Below are positions 24,401 to 36,808 of a stretch of DNA of 64,000 bases, piece by piece. The stretch lies in assembly GCA_014338405.1 (NCBI GenBank), contig JTDE01001547.1, positions 70,644 to 134,643 on the forward strand. The letters are read 5' to 3'. This DNA is from Paragonimus skrjabini miyazakii (Eukaryota; Platyhelminthes; Trematoda; Plagiorchiida; Troglotrematidae). Numbering within the stretch: position 1 is the stretch's first letter; every line of letters starts with the position of its first letter. The position numbers and the translations under genes were made by a program. The notes beneath the pieces are model-generated. The model was given only the letters and a program-made list of their open reading frames with translations. It did no database searches and had not been told where the DNA came from.

Positions 24401-27400
24401 ATTCGGTCAATATCTCAATCTAACTGTATCACCGCCTCATAGAAGTTTACTGACCCGAAGAGGAAAGATCGAAAACAAACCCGCTTGTCTTATTTTCATC
24501 ACTAAACTTTCTTGAAGCTCAGTGGATAAGATAGTCACATATCCTCGTAACAGTTTAGAAGCACTGCGACTTGAATTAAACCGAACGTCAGGTTCCATGA
24601 TGTTGGCTCAGTAACAAGACTATCGCAGTCACCGTGCATTCTTTAGTATGGATATCTTCTGGATACAGCAGATTCTTCCTTAACAACGCGGCTTGTTTTC
24701 GACTAAATTATTGCCGTTCTCACATCTAATATTGCATAATTTACGCCGTTGCTGATACTAGTCTTGACTGGTTCATTCCTGCCTGTTGTTCAGTCACCAT
24801 TGGTTTACTTTTCTGTCAAGCTCTTTCGATAGATAAGACTACTGAGGCTACTGCTATGTTTTGGTTACCAGAGAGTACGGTTGGATAAATTGGGAACAGA
24901 TTGTGTATAGGCTGGTTGCGAGTAGACATCTTTGAAACGTTACTCATGAAATGGCAAAACAGTGCATCTGGTGGCAACCTAACTACAGGCTTTTCCTGCA
25001 AGATATCTTGAAGAAGAATAAGTAGTCTTAGGGATTCCGACTTTGGATTTCTATCAGACATCTTCCCCCGAATATTCTTCTTTCTGAAGTACCTCCGATT
25101 CATTGTGGAGATACGACCATAGTCAGGAGCGGCTGTTGTGCACTTGAGTATACAATAATCAATGGTTTTGTTCTTTTAATGTCTAACATATTTACAAACA
25201 GGAAAATACGAATTTCAGTTTTAGTTCTGTAAGAAAGATATGAATGAAGTTTACAGCGTTGTTTTAGTACGTATCACTCATTCCCCACAAAATACCAGCG
25301 ATGTGGAAAACCAGAAGACTATCCTAACCTTTGTAAGTACTCTCCTGTCCAACATAGATTCTAAAATTCCCGCGCTGTACTCAATCATGGGATGAATGTC
25401 ACATTCAGCCAATCACTACGTTAGTATTTATTTGCTCTATCTTTGAAGCAATTACTCATCTATTGCATTTGCTAGTACTCGGCTTGATTGTAGTAGACCA
25501 TAAGTGTTCGTGAAAAATAACACGGATGGCGGTTGATATTCGCAGTTCCACGTGAGTCCTCCTTCAGTTTAACGGCCCAAATGAAAAAAATTCTCATTAG
25601 CTGCTTTATGTTCACTTTCAATTGACTGAGCTTTGATAGTGATTGATGAGAAGTTGTCAAACGGAATCCTCAGGTTATAATTGCTTTAGAAGTTTTTTGT
25701 ATAATGAGCGGATTACAGATTACTGTCATTTTGAACATAAACCCGTTTCTCTTATATTTCTTGAAAAATTATTTTAGTCATCAAGGTACATTCTGACTGT
25801 CAACTTCCCTTAAGTCTTTCCCACTCGTCAAGTTTGGTTAACGTATCCGAACCGAAGTAGTCAATTCCAACCTCACTAACTGATGCCATATTTACAAACC
25901 GACTTTTTCGATGGGACCTAGGTTCATCGGTTATCAATTTCAAAATTTTTGGCAGTTGCATCAAATACCTGCGCTGTAAAATGAGCTGGACCCTATACGA
26001 GAAGTATTGATAAAGAATGGTTACCGAATGCACCCCATTCAAAACGTTTCATTCCGACAAACCTTGGAAGTTGATCAAAACAACATACGTTGTAGCCTAA
26101 TTCTGTCAGTGTTTACACTCAATTCCTATACCATGTCATAAATGAACAACAATATTCCATACCCTACAACCAACATTTATATGTATCGATTCGTCTGCTC
26201 GTGTTCACCAGCATAAATGGATCTTAACGCGAAGCGATTGCTCGAGGATGTAAACGAAAACAGGTTCAAGCGCGATTGTTGTTCAGTTATCATTCTGTCA
26301 TGAAAGAAGGAAGTTTTTCAAGTCGCCAGACGACTGGTAAGGAAGCGATCCGAAGTGGTGAGATTCCCAATGTCCAATGCTTCCGAAGCCATTTGTTTCC
26401 GAATACGTAACATTGACTTTCGTATCCAGATGAAGTTTATACAGGCATTTAGTTTCTCCGGTGTACAGTTAATCAAACTCACAATTTGGAATATGAATTG
26501 CTTAAATGTTAGGAAGCTCCCAACCCGTAATTTCTATTATTCGATTGTTTTTTACTCACATTGATCGTTGTTTTATAAGTATTATGTTGTAATTGGTTTG
26601 ATGACCAAACGAAAAGCCACGTTTGGCTGATTTGGCAGCCAGAGTCGAGTTGAGACCTTGCACTCAAAACAGTGACATAATTAAACTGATTTCATTGCTT
26701 ATTTGGTTGAGCTCTCAGCGACGCACAACTTGACCGAACTGAGAATAAATAAATAACCTCAATTAACCCTGATTGTATTAAACCATCGAACACAGTGGAT
26801 GTCTAAGACGCTGTCTGATCAAGAGACTTGATGGATGTACTTGATAATCTTCACAAATACTTTTGTGATTACTAATGTTGGATTGGATGATACGCTGAAT
26901 ACAAAGTTGAAATATTTATCCTGGCGGGCACAAGTATAAGGATTTTGGCCTAACGTAGTGTGTTGAGTAAAAGAATTCCCCAGTTTTCCCTTGCTTTGTG
27001 CACTTAGTCTGTGGTGTCCGGTGTGATCTATCTAGGCTGGGGTTCTAGTGCTGACAACAGCTTGTCGCTTATGATATTCTGAGGTCGTGTTGTTTTATTT
27101 AAGTTACAAAATGATTGCCTCTTATTTTTCCATTTAAAAGTTTGAAAAAGTCAAAAATGTCCGAATTCACTTTCTGTTGTGACTACGATCATCATAGTCC
27201 AATGACTGAGTGGACGTACATTTGTAAAAATCTATACGCTTTATTTTCAGAGTTGCTGCTCTTAATTTGTGAGGTTTGCATTTAATGAAATCATACCACA
27301 CATTTGTTTGTTTAATTTCATGTTACTTAAATAAGCTATTTGGAAAGCTACACTTACTCCACATACTCTGATGTGTAAATGATTGTGTGCACTAGCTGCA

Positions 27401-28554
27401 GGGACTCGAGAACTTTCTTCGACAGACCATTTGAAACAGTAAATATAAACACACACAAAGTGGCTGGTGTTCAGATCAAATGTAACTCACTGTATCCCAC
27501 ATGGGTCATTATTTGCTTCGAAGCTCACATGTTTTTGTATACATCATTGTTGTCCAAAAGTCAAGCTAGTATTCAATGTTTCGTTCTGACGAGACAGGAC
27601 AATGACTTACGATAAGGTCATGCGTGTCATCAGCAAGAACCCATGACAAAATGTTTACGACAGTTAACATAACGGAAATCATCATCGTGCACGTGTCTCA
27701 AACTTGCAGATAAACCAGACTAACCTACTACCTGAACGCGAAATAATAGAGTACATTAATTCAGACGGGCTTGTTAGAACCTCACAACTATCTAAACACC
27801 AACCAACAGCAAGTGTCTGATACTTCTGGATGTCAAGGTTCTTTTGTATGTGATATGACTGAAGGGTGACAACAGTATACTTTCATTGCATCCACTGTGA
27901 TCTTAGGTCATACGAAGTGACAATCAGTTTGGTTACTATGATCCAAGATGATTGTCAGCGTGACAGGATTGTTACTGGCGGAACCTTTTAAAGTCATCTG
28001 TATCAACCTAGGCAAAAAAATAACTTTCAGGGATTTCTGAACGACACAATCATCAGAAAGATCATCAACCATTTCTTTTCGATGACTAGTTTTTAATTAG
28101 TTCGCGCCGATAAAAATGTTCAATACGTTTTAGATGATCTTGACGTGGTCAGCATAATGAACGGGACTAAGGGGTTTATCGAATAGGCTAGACATAAGTC
28201 AAGCCTGTCACTTAGATCACCCGGAGTGAGGGTGATATTTGGATATTCAGACAGTATGTGCACAATGTCCTCTAAAGAAGCAACCTGCTTGATGTCAGTT
28301 ATATCTCACCACAACAACAAAAGTTTATTTTTACCTCGGTCTGAAAGCTTATCACGTCTTCTTCAGCTGCAGCCCCCCCCTCCTACATATCAATCTTAAG
28401 ACCATCAGGGAAATAAACTGGTCGCTTTGTATTATCCAGGTCAAATGTACAACAATATAGCCGTAATTATAGTTTTCCCTCTAATATTTATTCTCTACTA
28501 CGTTTCGTTTACTTAGCAAAATCTTACGTGTTCATGATTTTTACCTTCTTTTAG
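18450..28554 (+). other. BarH intron 1 (10,105 bp, phase 1)
   Basis: Bounded by gtgagt at 18450 and cttcttttag ending at 28554. Apart from the Penelope-like remnant at 22876-23900 I recognise no gene. Open frames of 60-95 codons (for example 24816-25103 minus and 22281-22550 plus) have no identifiable content. A run of eight C occurs at 28373-28380 near the acceptor. Confidence 0.7.
22876..23900 (-). pseudogene. Penelope-like element remnant (reverse transcriptase and GIY-YIG endonuclease)
   Basis: Minus-strand frames in order: ADILMGKVKRTMFQSTIS (23720-23778; the LADI.MGK segment just before the palm motif of Penelope-like RTs), a degraded IVDTRIIYAS in place of YVDDTF, a linker piece REIILHDNGYLKGFIN (about 23345-23395) matching the element's NGYP..FI region, and then CGTGLVGRTSKELLKRS (23085-23127), a GIY-YIG nuclease motif with Gly-Leu-Val-Gly-Arg-Thr for the usual YIGRT. 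A 70-codon open end (22876-23088) continues the nuclease domain. Frames change several times and stops are frequent, so it is dead. It lies in BarH intron 1, antisense to the gene. Related sequence occurs at the right edge of the window. Confidence 0.65.
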
Positions 28555-28882
28555 ATACTTCCAATGGACATACAATCAGCGAACCCAAATGGGCCTCTTC
28601 TAAGAGGTACCTTCAGTCACCAATTTCTGATCTGAACAGCGGTGGACAATATGCCCTATCTTGTACATCGAACTCCACAAAAGTACGGAACTTACAAGCT
28701 GTTGGATCAAAAGACGTGAAAAAATCTCGCAAAGCTCGCACGGCTTTCACTGATCAACAGTTGAACGAACTTGAACTAAGTTTTGACAGACAAAAATATT
28801 TGGCTGTCCAAGATCGTGTAGAACTAGCCGCCAGATTGGGATTATCGGACATGCAAGTGAAAACCTGGTATCAGAATCGCAG
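28555..28882 (+). CDS. BARHL: BarH-class homeobox protein, exon 2 (most of the homeodomain)
   Basis: Encodes residues 116-225. Residues 116-172 are a polar linker rich in Ser, Asn and Lys. The homeodomain begins at residue 173: RKARTAFTDQQLNELELSF covers the N-terminal arm (Arg5, Phe8) and helix 1 (Leu16, Phe20), RQKYLAVQDRVELAARLGLS covers the turn and helix 2, and QVKTWYQNRR is the recognition helix with Trp48, Tyr49, Gln50, Asn51, Arg52 and Arg53. Tyr49 in place of Phe is the hallmark of the Bar class, and the helix 1-2 segment resembles BarH/BARHL rather than BarX. The exon starts after cttcttttag at 28554 and ends at ag|gtaggt (28883), so the intron splits the codon for Arg53 in phase 2. 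DNA-contact residues are all intact, so the gene is probably functional. Confidence 0.93.
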
Positions 28883-29214
28883 GTAGGTTTTCTGTTTTAA
28901 GGTTGACGAGGAATCAGTGGTTCTGGCTGATATAAACTGAACACTTCGCACGGTAGTTACTCGGTAGTAAACAACACCTCACTCATGAGATAATATTCTT
29001 ACTCATTACAGTCTACATACAACTCCTGTTGAAGTGGGAAAAACACCACGTTAGTGTGAGCAGTATCTGAAGCAGTGTTGTTTTCAGTGATGAAAGGAAT
29101 TTCATTCTAGAAAGTGCCGATACCTGGTATTATTTATGAAGGGGTTTGAATTAAATAACTTTCAAAAAAATAACGATGGTTCAGAAGGATTTTATTGCCG
29201 AAAATTAGATTGGC

Positions 29215-29430
29215 AGATTTGATAATAAGTTAGAAAAGACCCAATTGCGAAAAATCTCAACTGCGGTTGGATTTGAACTAGCCACAGGAACAAGATGCCT
29301 AAACGCGACAAATGCTCTATCAACTGAGCTAAGAAGTCACGCTGGAAGCTCAGAAATTTCAAACTTAGACCTAATTACCCACTCAAGCAACTGTGTCATG
29401 TGGAATCCACAAAATGGTCCAGCCGACTAA
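29215..29430 (-). repeat. SINE family 2 (tRNA-derived), best copy
   Basis: On the minus strand it carries an almost perfect tRNA A-box region (ttagctcagttgatagagc, complement of 29314-29332) and a B box (agttcaaatcc, complement of 29269-29279). The spacing is that of a tRNA gene, but the flanks do not form an acceptor stem and the sequence runs on into an unrelated body, so it is a SINE and not a tRNA gene. Confidence 0.65.
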
Positions 29431-30887
29431 CTGCTCAAGTAGGAATTCTCAATCAGTTCACGCTGGAATCTACCAACAACGAAGTATGTGACACCGAATG
29501 AAACACGCTTGAGACGGATCTTCTATCACCTGCATTATAAGCACATTATCTTTCAACAAAATTATGGCTAGATACAAATGTCTCACTTCCCTAGATTGTT
29601 TATTTATGTAGAAACAGTTGCTCAGGTTGCATAAAATGAATCCCAGACATGAACCTCACAAGGAATCGCACAAAAACTGTACTATAGCGGACGGATTTTC
29701 AACAAGAGAAAAACCGGGAAATCGTAGAAATAATTCAGTATTGATAATTCAGTGTAGTCTTGAGTGAACATCAAATAAAGGAAGTGCATTGTACTTTTAA
29801 ACGAGGGGGCAGACATATTACATCAAGCTTTGTAAATTTTTTCTAATGTTTCACTGTTCAAAGTTGGCTTTTAGATATTTCGCACCAGTTTTGAGGTTTT
29901 GCATAGTTGTACAAAACTTTACTCTGTAAACTGGAATTCGGCAACTTTAGTACAATAAAGAATAAACTTATAACTGTTTGGTGTACTGCCACAATTTGTC
30001 TGTTCCAATAGATACCTTTCTTGATTAAACACCCCTAAAGAGATAAGGAATGTGGTTAGGGCGGTGAGACAGGCGATATAGTTGGCAGCTGCACCAACTC
30101 CCTTGTAAGTGCATAAGGATACTCTTATAACTTGCTCCAAATTCGTTTACAGAGCACATTTCCAATAAACTACACAACCTTGATTGTGTAAAGTACACCA
30201 GCCAAAAAATTGGTCAAGTGAATATATGAAGTTTGTAAATTGAATCATGGTCAAATTCACTAGCAGATGGTAAATTTTTGCAAGGGAGAATCAGGTTGGA
30301 ACTGCCGAGTTCATCCATCTTACGTAAGGAGTTGACGATGTAAAACAGCTCAGAATTATTTGGGTCACAATCCTCAACTTGTCTGAAATCTCAGACATTT
30401 CTATGGGTTGAACTGGCCCTAAGTTTACCCAAGTGTTGATGAACTTTGCAAAGGTTTAGTGAGTCGATGCATAAAAACTAACGGAAACTCTTCCACTGGC
30501 AACTGATTTACAAGCAAACCTAAATGTGTTGTGATTATTGTTTCATGTCTCATGGAATTTTAGAAGACTTTATACACACAGTCTGTTGCGTGATTGGTGA
30601 GCTGCTTGTTTTGGTTGAAATTTCAAAGTTTGTATCGATGGGTCCACTTTTCCACAAAGTCATACAAGAGATAACGTTGAGCATACACAACGCCCTATCA
30701 CAATATGGCTTAATTCATCGAACCCTGAAGAACAAACACACCCGTCTAAGAGGCCTAACACCGTTTACAAAATTCTTCGTTTTGCTAACACCAATTCAAG
30801 AAACAACCCCGCAGAATACCGAGAAAAAATTTCTTTGGACAGGGAGTGGACCTAATTTTTCCCAGAAGGAAATATGACAAAAATCTA

Positions 30888-31027
30888 GTCAGGATAAACT
30901 AGGTTCCCCTACGCAACGGTCTTACACAACCTCACTGACGTACATACATTCGTCAGCGAACGGGCTTCGTACATCTTTATTGCAAGCTAAAGCTGAAATG
31001 CAAACGATTACCGAACCTGGGTTGAAG
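30888..31027 (-). repeat. Dispersed repeat R2, copy 1
   Basis: Read on the minus strand it aligns with 40120-40262 on the plus strand: aacccaggtt, cgtttgcatttcagc, a gcccgttcgctgacgaatgtatgtac block and a final ctagtttatcc block, all in the same order. Similarity is about 75%. The sequence to its right (to about 31370) is open in part on the minus strand and may belong to the same unidentified element. Confidence 0.5.
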
Positions 31028-31689
31028 CCCATTCAACTGTAATTCTGTTTTCTGGACTACGTCAAACAACATCTCAATACGGGATTGATTTGATATGTAG
31101 ATGATTCTTTTCAAGCGTGACCTTTCCCAAACATGAATGCACAGAGAATCACAGTGCGTATGTTCTGGAACTCTGAGCACCTGCATCTATTGACAGGAAT
31201 TAGATAACCATTCAGTCGGAAACAAACAATACTTGATTCAGTGTTTTTAAACTCCTCAAAACACCACCTGCCTGGCATTCTTCTAACTATGGTCCTTATC
31301 ATACCGCTTTTCTTAATTTCTTCTTGAAACGCGATCAAACAGTGGTTTCAATGTTGTCTTGTTAGTCGGGAGTTCCTTGGATCGAATGAACTCTACTTAT
31401 CATCGTTCTGGATCGAAATAGTTTGGCTGTGTCCCACCTTGATTTCAATCTTACATTTGCAGTACAACAACTACCGCATAGTGTAAAACTAGTTGGTTTT
31501 CCCTTCAATCTTATATTCTTAAAGATATGTAGGTAGTACCACTGTCTATTTATTAGGATATTTCTCATGGTTAGGTGATGTATGCACAGTGGTTACGACA
31601 AACTCCAACCTAGAATCATTCAAACGTATATTTTATTTTCATATGGATTGAACGTCACCCACAATTGCTTGCAGCTGTCGCATTCCCAG

Positions 31690-33203
31690 CACAGAAACAA
31701 CAGCTGGCATAGAGGAAGTTATAGACTGGAGTGACGCTGTTTAGAACGGCCTCTTTGACAGAGAGCGACAACCTTTGGACATACTGCTAGAACTCAGCTT
31801 CGAACAATAGGCAGACGTATACTGTAACAATAAATCTATCCCAATCTTAAGTGACGAAAATACTCTTAACCGGACTCGTGGATATGATCAAGAGATAGAG
31901 GAGAGCTCTGCTGATGGAATGAACAAAACACGTGTTGTAATCGTTGAGAGTGTAGGCTTAAATCACATGGTCCATAATAAGGTTTGCTGTGGATTTAGTG
32001 CGTTTACTCGGGAAACATGTGGACTTCTGGGGGCGGTTAAAAATGAATTACTACTTCACTGGTTACACTCCTTGTAACGACCTCTAAGAAGTTCCACAAT
32101 AACACGAAATATACAGAAAATTACTGAAAAAGCAATCCGTGATTTTGAGAAAAATACATCACAAAGCTGATCCCTAATAGAGTACAGCGAGATAGAATGC
32201 ATTGTTTGGACGATGTAACGGAATTATCGGACTGTTCTAGTCCACGGCTGGCGGCATCCGAAACGGATTAGCCTGTCACGATGATCGAAGTCAAAGGACA
32301 CTTACGCTCAACCATCACCGTAAATGACTTGCACTGCACCACTTACCGTTCCACTCCGGTATAAACCCGAAGGAATAAGACCAGTAGGTGTGTGAGTGAG
32401 GCCTTTGTGTCCAGTCGGCCAATGTTGACTAGCCAATTGAATGGCTAGCAGGAAAAGGAAATCCTTATCTCTTGGAAGATAAACAGAGACAGAGATTGGA
32501 ATGACATGTAAAATGTAATCCAAAAAGCATTTCAGTATACAAGAGAAGACAAGAATAAAAAACAAAATTCAGATTGGACTACGAAAAGAACAGGCAAACG
32601 ATTCATCATACAGTACACCAACGAAGCTGAAAAAAAGAATAGGTAGAAGACCATAGACAACCAGGTTTGTGAAAAAGGAACGGATTGGTTGCCAAATGAC
32701 AATAATCTTGGTTAAGTCTACACGTACGCACGCTCATTTTATGACCGTAGACGTAAAACTGATCACCGTATGCCCCATGTTTTTTAGTACGACCATATAC
32801 CCGACAATGTGACTACAGCCAACATCATCACTGAGTTCTACAGTGACTGTCTGTTAACTCCACTCGACGTGTGTCTCCTCTCGAGGCGATCGGGCAACCT
32901 GATCATTACTCACAAGCGAAAGTGGTTGAGTGTTCACATATGATAATTCGGTCGTGCACAGTGTGATGTCAATGGCATAGTGATCAACACGGTTGCCTCA
33001 TGAACAGCGTGTCGGTGGTTCAAGTCCCGGCAGTGGCGATGATATGCACTACTGACGAGCTCTATTGAGGGCGAAACTCGAGTCTAGTGCTTCTTTTCAA
33101 AAGGTGCCGACTGGAAAGTCTGTGTGAATGCGGCAACTGCGATTAATTGTGGGTGATGTTCAATCTATATGAAAATCAAAATCCCCTACTACTCAGCAGT
33201 ATA
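31690..33203 (+). repeat. 1.5-kb inverted repeat, arm A
   Basis: Arm A matches the reverse complement of arm B (51434-52985) from end to end, at about 95% in the blocks I compared. The unit is composite: an unidentified 0.55-kb segment (31690-32237), the LINE 3' tail also seen at 10210-10720 (32237-32715), a short linker, and a SINE family 1 copy (32855-33203). Because both arms share the same internal junctions they come from one composite element or one duplication, not from separate insertions. Arm A lies inside BarH intron 2. Conserved open frames (32308-32565 minus, 52103-52363 plus) fall in the LINE tail and are not thought to be coding. Confidence 0.85.
32855..33203 (+). repeat. SINE family 1, full copy (part of arm A)
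   Basis: Begins with the gttaactccactcg leader, continues with cctgatcattactcacaag, an A-box-like tggcatagtgatcaac, an exact B box (ggttcaagtcc, 33017-33027), the gagtctagtgcttcttttc block and the gggtgatgttcaatctatatg end. The A and B boxes show the tRNA origin, implying internal RNA polymerase III promotion when it was active. Confidence 0.75.
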
Positions 33204-33555
33204 TTTTATTCTAGAAGGTCCATAACACTCTAAGGCATTGCTAGCAGTCTTGAGGATACCATAGTAATATGTATGTAGGGATAACTAGTTTGTCGGTTGC
33301 GACAGGGCGGAATACTTATGCAAATCATCACATTCATATTGGCCAACTTTTATTGGAGTAGCAGTTTAGTCATTCACCACCAGAAAAAAACCCCTTAATG
33401 GGCACATTCTTCTATTCCTAGAAAGCGATTTTTCCGGAGAATGCTGAACTGCCATCTAGTGAATGCGATTGATTAACGGCCTTTCTGTAATTATCAGGTA
33501 AATCACTGTTATTATTTTCAACATCTCTGTCTTAAGCTGAAAAAGTACATAACAC

Positions 33556-33880
33556 TTGATGAATAGTGCGGGATTTTTGTTTCTAAATGGATTGAACCTA
33601 ATCATTGCCCAACAACGAAAGTAGTTGTATTCACACATGATGATTTGGTCATGCTCAGTGTGAGGTCAGTGGTGCAGTGGTAAAAACGGCTGCCTCATGA
33701 AAAGCATGGCCGGAATTCTAATCCCGGCAGTGGTAAAGATATGCACTACTGACGAGATCTAATGAGAGCGAAACTCGAGTCTAGTGCTTCTCTTCAAAAG
33801 ATGCCTACTGGAATGTCTATAGGAATGCGACAGCTGCGATCAATTCCGGGTGATGTTTAGTCCATATGAAACTATATATG
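33556..33880 (+). repeat. SINE family 1 variant copy
   Basis: Starts with gatgaatagtgcgggatttt and attgaacctaatcattgcc, then cacatgatgatttggtcatg, the tRNA-like part gtgaggtcagtggtgcagtgg with a slightly degraded B box (attctaatcccgg), and ends at gggtgatgtttagtccatatg. Its 5' leader differs from the 32.9-kb copy, so there are at least two leader types; the copy at 36262 shares this leader. Confidence 0.75.
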
Positions 33881-36261
33881 ACATCTATTTTGTTAAAACC
33901 TTCTGTGGATGGTAACTGGTCAGTTTCACTTGATCCTTCGACCGGTAGGTTTGCTATACACACGCTTGGTTAATGTCCTGGTAGATGCTTAATAAGTCTA
34001 TGAGCACAGGTTGGACTATTTTAGCATTCCGGTTATTTATTAGGTACCGGTTCTTCTTCTGGCTAGTCCGAATACTAAAAATGTGTTGCTGAGAAAAAAA
34101 CTGACTGGAGCAGTTCCGCGGAAGTGACAGTGGTTTAATGGGATGTCAGTGTGTACAACTAAGCATTCTGTTCTCCTGACAGAAAATTCTCACTTACTGA
34201 GTAAGGCTATAGCTCTATTCTTCATAATGCTGTCATCTCAAGAGGACCGTGTACTACAATTAGGACCTGCCTTGAGCACTTAACTCTAGCAATGTTTCGA
34301 ATAACAAGGACCAACCAAATTAAGTTTCTTTTGACCAAAATCATCCATCTTATTCTCTCAAACTATCCATTCAATAAGGTCCACAGGGCAATATGTTTGT
34401 TTTTGTTTATGCTAACTTCTCAGTGGTGATGCGCATTGAACTTCTTAATACATAAAACGCAACAAACTCTCCTATTCTGTGAAAAGTGTCCTTTCACATT
34501 TCAGGGCTCTATTCGGCTTCGTAATGCGTCTGTCACTGTTACCTTCAAATACTCGACTTGGTGCTGCTCTTTTGGTTTGAGGTGTGCTGCCTTACTTATT
34601 CTGGTTCGTTTGTTCTCACAGTATTTTCCACAAGTTAGTCACCAAGGTTTTCGAGTTTTTTAAGCAATAGACATTGTCAAGATCTACTGCATTTAAAACG
34701 CTGAATTTTCAACACACGTGAATTCTGTCAGTGGAATAATTCAAGGCAGTTGTAGAATACGGATTAAGTGACGTACGCCTGATCGGAGTTTTTACATTTC
34801 AACATGCTTTTTAACGCTAGACCCTACCCTCCCTCTTGTTGGAGTTTTCCAGTAGTTTCTATCATAACCACAATCATGGTCTGAATTTTGACCGAGGCTT
34901 TCACACGGCACCGATATTCATCACTATGCGTTGGCCTTACGGTAAGCATGAATAAATTATCACGTTTAAACGTTCAGCTAAATTCCCTGGTGAGTAATGC
35001 TCAGACTACCTGGTCTTTTTAAGAACAGATGCAGTAGAAACAAGCTGGTTTCCTGCGAAACTTAAGCCCGCTTTGAAATTGTGAGTGGTAATATCTAGGA
35101 ACACATGTTGCAACAGTTGAACCTATCCGTCGACGGATCGTTTGAGGTTGGTTGTTCAACAAACTTTGAAGGTTCTGCCGAAACTAGAAAGTCTGATGAA
35201 TGGCACAGGTAGGCTTCGTGCAGTCATACCAGAATGTAAACAGCTCTTTATTTGTAGGTCAACCATTTTTGTGCATCCTAAACGTTTGTCGTCGTGTCAA
35301 GATTGTGTTCGCCTTCCAATTTTTCAATTCGCTCTCATACTAGAAAAATCCTCGATTGACCTACAGCAAATTGCCGAAATTTGAGAATTCTAGGTACCTA
35401 TATAATTGTGTGACCTAAGCTAGATGATATATTTTGTCACCTGTGTCACGTGGTTTCTCCGGCTTTGCTGTTTAACCGAAACCAACCTTTATTGGCTGGC
35501 ACTGAAGCTGCTCTCTTTTCAAAGGACAAACAGTGTCAATGAACGTAATGCATTACGAACCGTCTCACAGCGTTTACTGGCAATTGAGCCCAATGTCAGA
35601 TGAACGGGCACCCAACCGCATTGGTAGTAACACTGAGGGCTAGCAAGAGCTCACTAACTATCTTGAAACCCCTTTATAAGTTAGAGTTCTAAGATTACTT
35701 GGTCAAAAGATGAGCGTTGGCATGTAGCAAAAGTGATCGTATGAATATCAGTTTTCTCATCTTTTCTACCGAACTCAATTCAAACTATGACGATAGACAT
35801 TAAAAGTTCGTTAATTATTTTAGTTGAACTATACTGGATGCAGCTCACAGAAGCAGTAACAAATATGAGCTGGTGTTGCTTGTTTATAATGAATAAACTT
35901 TGACGTAATTGATAACCTGTTTGTATAATTTGCAAATCCGAGAAGTTAACCAAGAAATTTGAGTTTTTAGACGAAATTTTCTAAATTAATTCCCATGTAG
36001 ACATTTTTAATAAGCGTTACAGCGAAATCTCAGACAGACTATACAAGAAGACAAGTTACACTGAATTGCCTTCCACTTGGTGTAAATGATATCTATAAGA
36101 AATAAAACAGGTTTAAGGAAGTAATACAATTTTTTTGAAACACTACAAGATTGTGTCAACCATCATTACTCCTGTGAAAATATGAATATCTAACCAGCCT
36201 GTACGTATAAGTGGATACATAAGTAAATGCGAAGACAGTTGTGCTGAAAGAGTATATAACA

Positions 36262-36470
36262 CGTGATGAGTAGTATGGGATTTTGGTTTCTATATGGATT
36301 GAACCTAATCATTACCCAACAACGAAAGTAGTTGTATTCACACATGATGATTTGGTCATGCTCAATGTGAGGTCAGTGACGCTGTGGTAAACATGGTTGC
36401 CTCATGAAAAGCATGGCCGGAGTTCTAATCCCGGCAGTGCTAAAGATATGCACTATTGACGAGCTAAATT
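36262..36470 (+). repeat. SINE family 1 variant, 3'-truncated copy
   Basis: The first 200 bases are nearly identical to 33562-33757 (same gatgagtagtatgggatttt start, cacatgatgatttggtcatg, aagcatggccgg and tcccggcagtg blocks), then it stops at gacgagcta. It lies about 340 bases upstream of BarH exon 3. Confidence 0.75.
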
Positions 36471-36808
36471 TTTGTTTGTGTCAGTTCAGTGTGTCAGCGG
36501 TATGAGCTGGTCGCCACGTTACAGAAAACCGCATTGACCATGTTTCACGGATTTCGTTATTACTGGTTTTGACCGCCCATTAATTTTGATCAAAAACTGG
36601 CCATCGGTGTTGTTGAGTTCATTCTCACTTTGATATTCCTATCAAATTTGTTCCGACCTTAATTTATTCTACTTAAAAATCATATGATGTTGTTCGTTTT
36701 GCGACTGAGGAGAATTTGCGAAATGTAGAACCATCTTACAACCGAAGTTTCCTGAATTCATTGCTTGGATTTATTTTAAAGTATTTGTCTGCTTTTCTCA
36801 TGTCCCAG

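Larger units (their letters stand above)
28883..36808 (+). other. BarH intron 2 (7,926 bp, phase 2)
   Basis: Runs from the gtaggt donor to the cttttctcatgtcccag acceptor. It holds a SINE family 2 copy (29215-29430), repeat R2 (30888-31027), arm A of the 1.5-kb inverted repeat (31690-33203) and SINE family 1 copies (33556-33880, 36262-36470). Open frames such as 30524-30877 (117 codons, plus) are not recognisable as genes. Confidence 0.75.

Noticed and set aside
29215..29430. A tRNA gene on the minus strand
   Set aside because: A and B boxes are good, but acceptor and anticodon stems do not pair and the sequence continues into a repeat body, so it is a SINE.
30524..30877. A 117-codon plus-strand frame in BarH intron 2
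   Set aside because: No domain or splice context recognised; length is within chance for this composition.
32308..32565. An 85-codon frame with a similar peptide at 52103-52363
   Set aside because: The similarity is explained by the duplicated DNA; the frame lies in a LINE tail and is not kept open in the third copy at 10.2-10.7 kb.
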